Assembly (NCBI GenBank): GCA_002309415.1
Contig: DBXC01000005.1
Coordinates: forward strand, 30,582 to 94,581
Direction of reading: 5' to 3'
Origin: Dehalococcoidia bacterium UBA1222
Lineage (GTDB): Bacteria > Chloroflexota > Dehalococcoidia > Dehalococcoidales > UBA1222
Length of the DNA stretch: 64,000 nucleotides
Position numbers and translations under genes: made by a program. The notes beneath the pieces were generated by a model. It saw nothing but the letters and a program-made list of their open reading frames with translations. It was not told the DNA's origin and did not search any database. Positions 1 through 7,768 of this stretch are shown one piece after another. The stretch's first letter is position 1. The number at the start of each line of letters is the position of its first letter.

Positions 1-1137
1 AAGAAGGATGTTGGCCTGATCGTTTCTGATGTGGACTGCGCAACTGCAGCAGTCTATACCAAGAACGTGGTCAAATCAGCTCATATCTATGTCGATATCG
101 AGCATCTTAAGGACAATAAGGCCCGAGCCGTCATCGTTAACAGCGGCAATGCCAATGCTTGCGCTCCCAATGACATCGAAAATGCCAAGAGAATGTGCGA
201 TGCAGTTGCTGCCAAACTTGGATGTGATGCCAATGATGTCCTCGTGGCATCGACCGGCGTCATCGGCCAGGAACTTAGAATTGAGAGGATCGAAGAGAAC
301 GTTGGCACATTAGTCGATATGCTGACTCACGATGATAAAGGTTCAGACGGCGCAGCTTGTGCCATCATGACCACTGATACCGTCAAAAAGGAATATGCTC
401 TTGAGACCGTCATCGGCGGCCAGATGATCAATATCGGCGGTATCGCCAAGGGTTCCGGCATGATCCATCCCAATATGGGCACCATGCTCTGTTTCCTTAC
501 CACCGACTGTGCCATTTCTCCCGAGATGCTCAAAGAAGCTCTCCTTGAGACCGTCAATGTCAGTTTCAACAGGATCAGCGTCGATGGCGATATGTCCACC
601 AATGATACTTGTCTCATCATGGCCAACGGTGAAGCAGATAATGCCTGCATTACTGCTAAAGGCGAAGATTATGATGAGTTCGTCGCTTCTCTGAAGAGAT
701 TATGCACGAGACTTGCTATCGATATGGCATCGGACGGTGAGGGTGCAAAGCATCTCATTACCTGTCACGTAAGGAACGCAAAGACTGAAGCAGAGGCGGA
801 ATCTCTTTCTAAGTCCGTTATCTCATCGACACTTACAAAGGCCGCTATTTTCGGTTGTGATGCCAACTGGGGCAGAGTCGTCTGTGCCATGGGTTATTCC
901 GGAGTCGAGTTCGATGTAAATAAAGTTAACGTCGCTTTCACCAGCAGTGCCGGCAGCATTGCTGTTTGCCAAGACGGACACGGACTCGCATTTGATGAAG
1001 ACCTGGCAAAGAAGATCTTAACTGAACATGACATTACCATCGATGTAGATATGGCTGATGGCGAAGCTGAATGCACTTGCTGGGGCTGCGACATCACATA
1101 TGATTACATCAAGATCAATGGTGATTATAGGACTTAA
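1..1137 (+). CDS. argJ: ArgJ, glutamate N-acetyltransferase / ornithine acetyltransferase (5' end cut by window)
   Basis: Transfers the acetyl group of N-acetylornithine to glutamate, closing the acetyl cycle of arginine synthesis in the cytoplasm. The frame is open from base 1, and its first residues (KKDVGLIVSDVDC) match a region near the family N-terminus, so perhaps 20 residues are missing; the GTG at 31 is not a credible start. The autoprocessing motif KGSGMIHPNMGTMLCF lies at 448-495; family members cut themselves before the Thr encoded at 481-483. Here Gly precedes that Thr rather than the textbook Ala. The stop is 2 nt before argB, so argJ-argB-argD form one operon. Identity is secure; whether it also makes acetylglutamate from acetyl-CoA cannot be read from sequence. 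Confidence 0.95.
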   Translation, partial: KKDVGLIVSDVDCATAAVYTKNVVKSAHIYVDIEHLKDNKARAVIVNSGNANACAPNDIENAKRMCDAVAAKLGCDANDVLVASTGVIGQELRIERIEENVGTLVDMLTHDDKGSDGAACAIMTTDTVKKEYALETVIGGQMINIGGIAKGSGMIHPNMGTMLCFLTTDCAISPEMLKEALLETVNVSFNRISVDGDMSTNDTCLIMANGEADNACITAKGEDYDEFVASLKRLCTRLAIDMASDGEGAKHLITCHVRNAKTEAEAESLSKSVISSTLTKAAIFGCDANWGRVVCAMGYSGVEFDVNKVNVAFTSSAGSIAVCQDGHGLAFDEDLAKKILTEHDITIDVDMADGEAECTCWGCDITYDYIKINGDYRT

Positions 1138-1139
1138 AG

Positions 1140-2015
1140 ATGAACGATTCGTTTACTAATGCAGAACGCGCGGAAGTACTGACTCAGGCACTTCCCTATA
1201 TCAGAAAATTCAACGGACAGATCATCGTAATCAAGTACGGCGGCAACGCCATGGTCGATGAGAAGCTCAAGCAGCAGGTCATGCACGACATCGTATTGCT
1301 GTGGCTCGTCGGTATCAAGGTCGTCTTGGTACATGGTGGTGGTCCTGATATCACAGACCTTATGGCCAAACTTGGCAAAGAACCGGAATTCGTCGATGGT
1401 CTTCGTGTGACTGACAAAGAAACTGTCGAGATCGCACAGATGGTCCTGGCTGGCAAGATCAATAAGTCTTTAGTTGCACTCCTCGAGAAGTGCGGCGGCA
1501 ATGCTATGGGCATCTCCGGTATGGACGGTAAACTTATCCAGGCCAAACCTAAGAACGACAAGCTGGGCTATGTAGGTGAGATCACCAAGATCAACAAGCA
1601 GCCCATCATGGATCTTCTTGAAAAAGGATACATCCCTGTCATCTCCTCTCTTGGTTATGATGACGATGGCAACATCTATAACATCAATGGCGATACTGTC
1701 GCTGCCTGGATAGCCAGTGCTATCGGTGCTCGACGAATGTTCATGATGACCGATATCGCCGGTATCCTGCGTGATCCCAAGGATCACAGCACCCTCATCC
1801 GACGAGTCTCCGTGACAGAGGCTCAGGAATTGATGAAGGAAAAAGTAGTTACTGGCGGCATGATCCCCAAAGTTCAATGTTGTATCGACGCTATCAACGG
1901 CGGCGTCAACAAAGTGGTGGTCATGGATGGTCGTATACCGCATTCAATACTCATGGAACTGCTCACTGATGAAGGTGCAGGTACCATGATCGCTATGGAT
2001 AATTTAGATGACTGA
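1140..2015 (+). CDS. argB: ArgB, acetylglutamate kinase
   Basis: Phosphorylates N-acetylglutamate with ATP, the step before ArgC in arginine synthesis. The 291 residues are normal length for the amino-acid-kinase fold. Visible landmarks are IVIKYGGNAM around residues 28-37 (phosphate-binding Lys32), LVHGGGPDI near 63-71 and DGLRVTD near 86-92. The ATG at 1140 sits just after the argJ stop, with a weak AGGA upstream, and the end overlaps argD by 8 nt, so translation is probably coupled. CGA is used repeatedly for arginine (CGA CGA pairs near 1731 and 1800), as in other core genes here. In many bacteria ArgB is the arginine-feedback point; that is not tested by this sequence. Confidence 0.97.
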   Translation: MNDSFTNAERAEVLTQALPYIRKFNGQIIVIKYGGNAMVDEKLKQQVMHDIVLLWLVGIKVVLVHGGGPDITDLMAKLGKEPEFVDGLRVTDKETVEIAQMVLAGKINKSLVALLEKCGGNAMGISGMDGKLIQAKPKNDKLGYVGEITKINKQPIMDLLEKGYIPVISSLGYDDDGNIYNINGDTVAAWIASAIGARRMFMMTDIAGILRDPKDHSTLIRRVSVTEAQELMKEKVVTGGMIPKVQCCIDAINGGVNKVVVMDGRIPHSILMELLTDEGAGTMIAMDNLDD

Positions 2016-3177
2016 AAACATTAAAGAATTAGATAAACAATATCTCGCTCATGCATATGCCAGATTCCCAGTGCAGATTGTGTCAGGCAAGGGTGCTATC
2101 GCATATGATGAGAACGGAAAAGAATATATCGACATGACCAGCGGCATCGCGGTCAATTCATTCGGCTATGCTGATGATATCTGGCAGCGGGCTGTCACGG
2201 AACAGCTTGGAAAAGTCCAGCACACTTCCAACGTCTTCTATACTGAACCCTGCGTGAAGCTGGCTAAGTTATTATGTGAACGCACCGGTATGAAGAAGGT
2301 CTTCTTCGGCAACTCCGGAGCTGAAGCAAACGAATGCGCTATCAAAGTCGCAAGAAAGTATGCGGCTGAGAAGAAAGGCGCAGGATGCTACAAGATCATT
2401 ACCATTAACAATGGTTTCCATGGAAGGACTCTTACGACTCTGGCTGCTACTGGCCAGGAACATTATCACGAACTTTATCAGCCTCTCACCCCCGGTTTCC
2501 TTTATTGCGATGCCAATGATATCGGCCAGATGAAGAAACTGGTTGATGAGAACGAAGTGGCTGCCATCATGCTGGAATGTATCCAAGGTGAGGGCGGCGT
2601 CAATGTTCTTGATAAGCAGTTCGTTAAGCTTGTAGAGATTATTTGTAAGGAACTGGATATCCTCCTTATCATCGATGAGGTCCAGACTGGTAACGGTAGG
2701 ACCGGCAAACTTTATTCGTATATGAATTACGATGTGACCCCTGATATCGTCACTACCGCTAAAGGTCTTGGAGGAGGTCTCCCGATCGGTGCTTGTCTCA
2801 TCGGCGAAAAGGGTGAATTCGTTCTTTCATATGGTGATCACGGATCTACTTTTGGCGGCAATCCAGTCGCTTGTGCTGGTGCACTCAATATCCTTAATAG
2901 GATCGATGATGCACTTCTGAAGGAAGTCTCCGAAAAAGGTGCTTACGTCAAGGATTCATTCACCGGTGCTCCTGGTGTCGAATCTGTCAGCGGTATGGGT
3001 CTCATGATCGGTATCAAGACAGTTAAACCGGCCAAGGATGTGGTCATGAAGTGTATTGAAGAGGGAGTTCTTTGTCTTGTTGCTAAAGACAGAGTAAGAC
3101 TGCTTCCTCCGCTCAATATCCCCACGGCTGATCTTGAGAAAGCTGTTCAGATCATCAAACGGGTGATCGCTGAATAG
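2008..3177 (+). CDS. argD: ArgD, acetylornithine aminotransferase
   Basis: PLP enzyme that aminates N-acetylglutamate semialdehyde to N-acetylornithine using glutamate. Its 389 residues are typical of class-III aminotransferases. The phosphate-binding motif FFGNSGAEANE lies near residues 98-108, the Asp contacting the PLP ring is in LLIIDEVQTGNGRTGK, and the Schiff-base lysine is Lys252 in TTAKGLGGGLPIGA. It overlaps the end of argB by 8 nt. It ends 6 nt before the convergent end of the LysR gene, with no room for a terminator between them. Related ornithine or succinyldiaminopimelate aminotransferases look similar, but the argJB context supports ArgD. Confidence 0.95.
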   Translation: MTENIKELDKQYLAHAYARFPVQIVSGKGAIAYDENGKEYIDMTSGIAVNSFGYADDIWQRAVTEQLGKVQHTSNVFYTEPCVKLAKLLCERTGMKKVFFGNSGAEANECAIKVARKYAAEKKGAGCYKIITINNGFHGRTLTTLAATGQEHYHELYQPLTPGFLYCDANDIGQMKKLVDENEVAAIMLECIQGEGGVNVLDKQFVKLVEIICKELDILLIIDEVQTGNGRTGKLYSYMNYDVTPDIVTTAKGLGGGLPIGACLIGEKGEFVLSYGDHGSTFGGNPVACAGALNILNRIDDALLKEVSEKGAYVKDSFTGAPGVESVSGMGLMIGIKTVKPAKDVVMKCIEEGVLCLVAKDRVRLLPPLNIPTADLEKAVQIIKRVIAE

Positions 3178-3183
3178 TTTTCT

Positions 3184-4077
3184 TTATAGGACGTTCTCGT
3201 TATTGATGACAGTCCTGACGTAATAACAGATAGAATCATATAACGCTTTCGCCGCCGGCGAGAGCGTTTCTTTATTTAGGGCAGACAGACCGATCATACG
3301 GAATTCGTCGGGGATGATCTTAAGTACTTGAAGACCGTTCTCAAGACCCTTGGCGGTGAGGGTAGGCATTACTGAGATGCCTCGTCCGCAGGCTACCATG
3401 GCCATGATGGACGTATCGTCCAACACGTGACAGTTGGATTTGAATTTGAGGCCGTACTTTTGGATGAGTACCTGTACGTCAGAGTCGGAACCGGCACTTT
3501 GAATCACGTAAGACTGGTCTTTCATCTCATCGATGGTGATGCATCCAGGAGTCTTCGTCTTGAATCCTGGAGGGACGATGCAGATAAGAGGGTCTTTATA
3601 CAGAGGTTCGACGTAAAGTTCAGTGGTGCAGGAGCTTGAAAGGAATCCGAAATCGACAGTTCCGTCCTTGATCCATTTGATGACGTCATCATAGCCGCCT
3701 TCATAGATATCGACATCGATGCCGGGGTATTCGTTCTTGAAACGCTCGAGGATCTCGGGCATCCAGTTGGTGCAGGTACTGTTGAAGATGCCGATCTTAG
3801 CTACACCGCGTTCGAGACCGTTGAGCTGATCGATGGTCTGCTGTAAGGATTCTTCGCCGTTGATCATCTGAATGACTAGCGGATAGATCGTCTTGGCGTA
3901 TTCCGTCATGGATACGCCGTTGCGGTTGCGGTTGAAGAGGGTGAATCCGATCTCGGCTTCGGCGTCTGATACGGCGTGACTCACGGCTGACGGAGTCATA
4001 TGCAGTATCTCTGATGCCTTTACGAAAGACCCCTCCTGGACGATGGTATGGAACATTTTGAAAAAAGTCAGATTCAT
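3184..4077 (-). CDS. LysR-family transcriptional regulator
   Basis: DNA-binding regulator of 297 residues with the usual LysR plan: a winged helix-turn-helix in the first 60 residues (FVKASEILHMTPSAVSHAVS is the recognition region) and a periplasmic-binding-like effector domain from about residue 90. It is divergent from the CoA ligase at 4193, and the 115-bp gap holds a perfect palindrome (4134-4150) of the sort LysR proteins bind. The simplest inference is that it controls the ligase and its own gene, with an organic acid or acyl-CoA as co-inducer. The ligand cannot be read from sequence. Confidence 0.88.
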   Translation of the reverse strand: MNLTFFKMFHTIVQEGSFVKASEILHMTPSAVSHAVSDAEAEIGFTLFNRNRNGVSMTEYAKTIYPLVIQMINGEESLQQTIDQLNGLERGVAKIGIFNSTCTNWMPEILERFKNEYPGIDVDIYEGGYDDVIKWIKDGTVDFGFLSSSCTTELYVEPLYKDPLICIVPPGFKTKTPGCITIDEMKDQSYVIQSAGSDSDVQVLIQKYGLKFKSNCHVLDDTSIMAMVACGRGISVMPTLTAKGLENGLQVLKIIPDEFRMIGLSALNKETLSPAAKALYDSICYYVRTVINNENVL

Positions 4078-4133
4078 AGCGGATTCCTTAGTTGAGTAAT
4101 TTTCACTCTATGGTTGAAAAAGTTGAACTTTAC

Positions 4134-4150
4134 TACAATTGCAAATTGTA
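4134..4150. promoter_or_regulatory. Palindromic site, likely LysR operator
   Basis: TACAATT-GCA-AATTGTA is a perfect 7-bp inverted repeat with a 3-bp centre, midway between the divergent LysR (start 4077) and CoA-ligase (start 4193) genes. It contains T-N11-A spacing, the classic LysR box. A second imperfect dyad, GAGT-N7-ACTC, lies at 4094-4108 nearer the regulator start. The palindrome overlaps a possible ligase -35 (TTGCAA, 4139-4144). Binding by the neighbouring LysR protein is inferred. Confidence 0.55.
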
Positions 4151-4192
4151 CTTTAATAGTTACTTATTATCAAGAACAAGGAATAAACACAA

Positions 4193-5839
4193 ATGGAATT
4201 ACTCTCACGCTATTTACCTCGAGAAGAGTTTGATAACTATGATGATTTCATGGAGAACTTCAAGATCACAGTTCCCGATGATTTCAACTATGCCCGTGAT
4301 ATCATCGATGCCTGGGCTGAAGGTGATCCTTTAAAGAAGGCTCTCATCTACTGCAACGATGAAGGATTCTCTAAGACCTATACTTTCGCTGAGATTTCTG
4401 AGCTTTCCAAGCGAGCTGCCACCTGGCTGACCGCCATCGGTATCGGCAAGGGCGACAGGGTAGTGACCCTAGCTCGACGTCGCTGGGAATACTGGATCAT
4501 CGCTGTTGCTACTTATCGAATCGGCGCAGTATTGGTCCCTGTCTCTATCCAGATGATGGAAAAGGACCTCATCTATCGAGTCAACACTTCTAAGGCTAAA
4601 CTTATCCTTGCTCTCAATGACGAATTCGTCCTCAATCAGGTCAAGAACGTCAAAGAGAACTGTCCGTCTCTTGAAACTATTGCAACCATTGGTGATGCTC
4701 CTGCTGAGGGTTACCGTTCTTTCACCGCAGAATTCGTTAACTGCGAACCTGATGAAACTCTCTCTGATGCTAAAGATTCAGACGAGATGATCCTGTACTT
4801 CACATCCGGCACTGCCGGTTATCCTAAGATGGCTGTCCACAACAGAAAATATCCTTTGGGCCATATCGTTACCGCCAAATTCATGCACTGCGTCGAGAAC
4901 GACGGTCTGCATCTCTGTCAGGTAGATTCCGGTTGGGCTAAGTTTGGTTGGGGCAGCATCTACGCGCAGTGGATCTGTGGTACTGCTATCCTTGGCTATG
5001 ATCCCGCCAGATTCCATGCTGGCGAACTATTAGACATGATGGAACAGTACAAACCGACTACTGTCTGTCTCCCTGTTACCATGTATCGATTCCTTCTCAA
5101 AGATGGTTTCGATGGCAAGAAGGTTGCTAGCGTAAAATGGTTCACCACTGCTGGCGAACCTCTTTCCGGCGCTTCCAATCTAGAATTCAAAGATATCACT
5201 GGTCAGTTCATCCATGAAGGTTTCGGTCAGAGTGAGACCACTCCTATTACCTGTACCTTCCCGTGGATCAACGTCAAACCTTCATCCATGGGCCGACCTT
5301 CTCCTCTCTATGACATCGCTATCGTCGATCCCGACGGCAAGCAGTGTAAGCAGGGCGATCCTGGTGAAGTCGTTATCTATGTTCATGACCGCAAGAACCA
5401 GCTTGGTCTTCTCGATTATTACATGAACGGCTCCAAGTATGATCCCGCTGAAGATGGCGTCTATCATACCGGTGATCGTGCCTATGAAGATGAAGACGGC
5501 TATTATTGGTATGTCGGTCGAGAAGATGACATGATCAAGTGCTCTGGTTATCGAATCGGTCCTTTCGAGATCGAGAGTATCTTGAATACTCATCCTGCAG
5601 TAAGAGAAGCCGCTATCGTTGGTGCCCCTGATCCTGTTCGTGGTCAGATCGTCTGTGCTGTTATCGCACTTCATGACGGCGTATCACCGTCCTTCGAACT
5701 TACTAAGGAACTCCAGCAGTACGTCAAAGACAATACTGCTCCTTACAAGTATCCTCGTAAGATCGTTTATGTCCCTGAGCTTCCTAAGACTTCTTCCGGT
5801 AAGATCATCCGACGTGAAGCTAAGAACATGATCAGATGA
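4193..5839 (+). CDS. AMP-forming acyl-CoA synthetase (medium-chain / butyrate-CoA ligase type)
   Basis: Adenylate-forming enzyme of 548 residues that activates a carboxylic acid with ATP and joins it to CoA. The phosphate loop YFTSGTAGYPKMAVHN begins near residue 201, GFGQSETTP holds the A5 motif, YHTGDRAYEDEDGYY the A7 Asp, and the catalytic lysine of the mobile C-terminal domain is in LPKTSSGKIIRRE about 12 residues from the end. The ATG is preceded by AAGGA about 10 nt upstream. Arginine codons are strongly biased to CGA, which suggests high expression. The overall pattern is closest to medium-chain or butyryl-CoA ligases rather than acetyl-CoA synthetase; the exact acid is unknown. A LysR gene divergent from it is the likely regulator. 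Confidence 0.87.
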   Translation: MELLSRYLPREEFDNYDDFMENFKITVPDDFNYARDIIDAWAEGDPLKKALIYCNDEGFSKTYTFAEISELSKRAATWLTAIGIGKGDRVVTLARRRWEYWIIAVATYRIGAVLVPVSIQMMEKDLIYRVNTSKAKLILALNDEFVLNQVKNVKENCPSLETIATIGDAPAEGYRSFTAEFVNCEPDETLSDAKDSDEMILYFTSGTAGYPKMAVHNRKYPLGHIVTAKFMHCVENDGLHLCQVDSGWAKFGWGSIYAQWICGTAILGYDPARFHAGELLDMMEQYKPTTVCLPVTMYRFLLKDGFDGKKVASVKWFTTAGEPLSGASNLEFKDITGQFIHEGFGQSETTPITCTFPWINVKPSSMGRPSPLYDIAIVDPDGKQCKQGDPGEVVIYVHDRKNQLGLLDYYMNGSKYDPAEDGVYHTGDRAYEDEDGYYWYVGREDDMIKCSGYRIGPFEIESILNTHPAVREAAIVGAPDPVRGQIVCAVIALHDGVSPSFELTKELQQYVKDNTAPYKYPRKIVYVPELPKTSSGKIIRREAKNMIR

Positions 5840-5870
5840 TCTGTATTCCCAGATAATAAAGTAAGTTTAG

Positions 5871-5901
5871 ACCCGTATGCGTTATAATTAACCATACGGG
5901 T
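5871..5901. promoter_or_regulatory. 9-bp inverted repeat around a TATAAT box: terminator or operator
   Basis: ACCCGTATG (5871-5879) and CATACGGGT (5893-5901) are perfect complements separated by 13 nt that contain TATAAT (5883-5888). The repeat is followed by TTTAAT, so it could be the rho-independent end of the CoA-ligase gene with a poor T-tract. It could equally be an operator wrapping the -10 of the licD-like gene that starts at 5907. No convincing -35 is seen 17 bp upstream. The sequence does not decide between the two. Confidence 0.45.
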
Positions 5902-5906
5902 TTAAT

Positions 5907-6719
5907 ATGAACGCATATCAGGAAAAACTCACAGAAGAACTTAAGTTCCTCATCGATTATTGTGACCGACATGGTCTCAATTACTTCGTCATTGGAGGCA
6001 CCCTTCTAGGTGCAGCCCGTCATAAGGGTTTTATTCCTTGGGATAACGATATCGATTTCGGTCTTCCCAGACCTGACTATGAGCGCTTCATCGATATGTT
6101 TTCGAAAGAGGACTGCAAATATCGCGTTGAGACTTCCTATTCTGAGGCTCCCGAATTCCTCTACAAGTTCTCAAAACTCTATGACACTACGACGACTGTT
6201 ATCGAAGATACTCAGAAACCGTGCAAGCGTGGTATCTTCATCGATATCATCCCTCTTGACGGTATTGGTAATACCTGGTTCTCAGCTAAATTACACTTCC
6301 TGCCCATCTATATCCTGAATACTTTCCTTACGGCCAATGTCATCTCTGAAAGATGGGACCGTCCAAATTGGCTGAATAGGGTCATTCGCTTTGTGGGCTA
6401 CATCCCGGCTAAGTTCGTCAACACAAAGAAACTTTTGGCTAAGCTTGACCGCATGTGTAAGAAACGGGATTTCTATTCCAACAAATATGGCGGTGTTTTG
6501 AATGGAGGATACGGTCTCAGGGATATCGTTGAGACGAAGTTATTCACTGAACGGGCAGAGTATGATTTTGAATATCTCAAAGTCAAGAGCGTCAAGGATT
6601 ACGACGCTTATCTGACTCATCTTTACGGAGACTGGCGCAAGCCGCCTGAGGGCGATCGAAAGAAGTCTGATCACGAATTCGCTTACGTCGATCTTAACAA
6701 ATCCTATCTCGAGGATTAA
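5907..6719 (+). CDS. LicD-family phosphotransferase
   Basis: Member of the LicD family (nucleotidyltransferase fold), whose known members move a phospho-alcohol such as phosphocholine or phosphoribitol from a CDP-activated donor onto a glycan. The core motif GGTLLGAARHKGFIPWDNDI covers residues 30-49, with the metal-binding acidic residues Asp46, Asp48 and Asp50; most relatives read WDDDID, here WDNDID. The length (270) is typical. It ends with its stop directly against the convergent stop of the XRE-IspD gene. Next to an IspD-kinase fusion that should make a CDP-alcohol, it is the natural transferase of that pathway, though acceptor and substituent are unknown. Confidence 0.85.
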   Translation: MNAYQEKLTEELKFLIDYCDRHGLNYFVIGGTLLGAARHKGFIPWDNDIDFGLPRPDYERFIDMFSKEDCKYRVETSYSEAPEFLYKFSKLYDTTTTVIEDTQKPCKRGIFIDIIPLDGIGNTWFSAKLHFLPIYILNTFLTANVISERWDRPNWLNRVIRFVGYIPAKFVNTKKLLAKLDRMCKKRDFYSNKYGGVLNGGYGLRDIVETKLFTERAEYDFEYLKVKSVKDYDAYLTHLYGDWRKPPEGDRKKSDHEFAYVDLNKSYLED

Positions 6720-7664
6720 TTACTTACGTAATAACGCTTCCATCAGGATGATATCTTCCTGACGGACGACTTTGATGTTGTTGCGTGAACCTTCGCAAAA
6801 ATAAAGCTCTTCTCCCAGATTGTGCAGAAGCATGTAACAGCATGATTCTGTCATCTGATGATTGATGTCATCGCTCTTGATGAATGCAGTCTTTATCTTT
6901 TTGAAGGTATAGGCTTCCGGACCTTGGATAGTGATGATCTTGTCTCGGTCGAGACATTCAGTCTTCTCTTCGGAGCGGTAGAACTGGATGTATTCCTGCA
7001 TTGATTCATAAGTGACGGCCGTGCCTTGTTCACGGGCAGAGTAGAGGAGCTTTGATATCAGTTCTTCCGGGACCAGTGGGCGTGTTGCTTCTTGGAAGAT
7101 GAGGAGATCATCGTCTTTAATATTCGGATTGACCCACAGGTAGTTGAGAGCGTTCCTGACGGATTCGATGGCTGACGGTCCGTCTTGCAGTACTGCCGAT
7201 ACTTTCGTGATCTTATACCTGTCGATATAGGACCGCAGAATGTCTTCCCAGCCTTTGAGACATACTACTATGATCTCATCGATGAATGGATGTTTTTGAT
7301 ATGTTTCCAGTGCGTACATGATGAGAGGTTTCCCAAGGACGTTTACAAACTGAGTGGGGACGTTTTGGTTGGTTCTGATGGGACGTCCGCCGGCGAGTAT
7401 CACTGCGATGTTATGGGTACGGGCAGGGCGGTCCTGTTTTTTCGTTACTTTCTGGGAATCCACATCGGAACCAATGATGAGGTCTTCTAAAGACGTTTCA
7501 AGGTACTGAGCGATCTTTTGGAGTTTCTCGATGGTGATATCGTTCTCGCCCGATTCGATCTTGGCGATGGTGGAACGGGTCTTGTAGCCCATGAGCTTGG
7601 CCAGTTCACCCTGTGACATGTTGAGTTCAAATCTGCGTCGTTTGATATTGGAACCGATGGACAT
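6720..7664 (-). CDS. XRE-type HTH regulator fused to a degenerate IspD/TarI-like cytidylyltransferase domain
   Basis: About 314 residues. Residues 5-62 form an XRE/Cro helix-turn-helix (MSQGELAKLMGY and STIAKIESGEN are its core). Residues 84-312 follow the fold of 2-C-methylerythritol-4-phosphate or ribitol-5-phosphate cytidylyltransferases: LAGGRPIRTNQNVPTQF, then LGKPLIMYALE and IDEIIVVCL. Catalytic features are lost: the family P-K-Q lysine is Thr104, the G-x-G-x-R loop reads GGRPIR, and the usual DAARP is EATRP. The ATG at 7664 follows AGGTGG at good spacing, so the upstream GTG (7673) is not preferred. Divergent from the IspD-kinase operon, it is probably that operon's regulator, with the dead enzyme domain as sensor (inference). 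Confidence 0.85.
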   Translation of the reverse strand: MSIGSNIKRRRFELNMSQGELAKLMGYKTRSTIAKIESGENDITIEKLQKIAQYLETSLEDLIIGSDVDSQKVTKKQDRPARTHNIAVILAGGRPIRTNQNVPTQFVNVLGKPLIMYALETYQKHPFIDEIIVVCLKGWEDILRSYIDRYKITKVSAVLQDGPSAIESVRNALNYLWVNPNIKDDDLLIFQEATRPLVPEELISKLLYSAREQGTAVTYESMQEYIQFYRSEEKTECLDRDKIITIQGPEAYTFKKIKTAFIKSDDINHQMTESCCYMLLHNLGEELYFCEGSRNNIKVVRQEDIILMEALLRK

Positions 7665-7694
7665 AAAAACCACCTAAAACAGTTTGATATGTGT

Positions 7695-7723
7695 ATTATA
7701 AATCAACATATGGTGATTATCAA
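7695..7723 (-). promoter_or_regulatory. Promoter of the XRE-IspD regulator gene
   Basis: Read on the minus strand, TTGATA (7723-7718), a 17-bp spacer and TATAAT (7700-7695) form a near-consensus vegetative promoter. Transcription should begin near 7688, giving a leader of about 24 nt with an AGGTGG ribosome site before the ATG at 7664. Confidence 0.75.
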
Positions 7724-7735
7724 GAAATGTTGATT
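7701..7735. promoter_or_regulatory. Perfect 9-bp inverted repeat, probable operator of the divergent promoter pair
   Basis: AATCAACAT (7701-7709) and ATGTTGATT (7727-7735) are exact reverse complements 17 bp apart. The left arm abuts the -10 of the regulator promoter and the right arm covers the -35 of the operon promoter, so one dimer or tetramer could shut both. The adjacent XRE-IspD protein is the obvious candidate binder. Binding is inferred; the repeat is directly visible. Confidence 0.65.
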
Positions 7736-7758
7736 GATACAGTACATTAGGTTAGAAT
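7730..7758 (+). promoter_or_regulatory. Promoter of the IspD-kinase/ABC operon (leaderless)
   Basis: TTGATT (7730-7735), 17-bp spacer, TAGAAT (7753-7758). The ATG of the first gene begins 10 nt after the -10 box, so the expected transcript starts at or within about 4 nt of the initiation codon. No Shine-Dalgarno sequence is present in CTTTCTCGTT. Confidence 0.7.
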
Positions 7759-7768
7759 CTTTCTCGTT

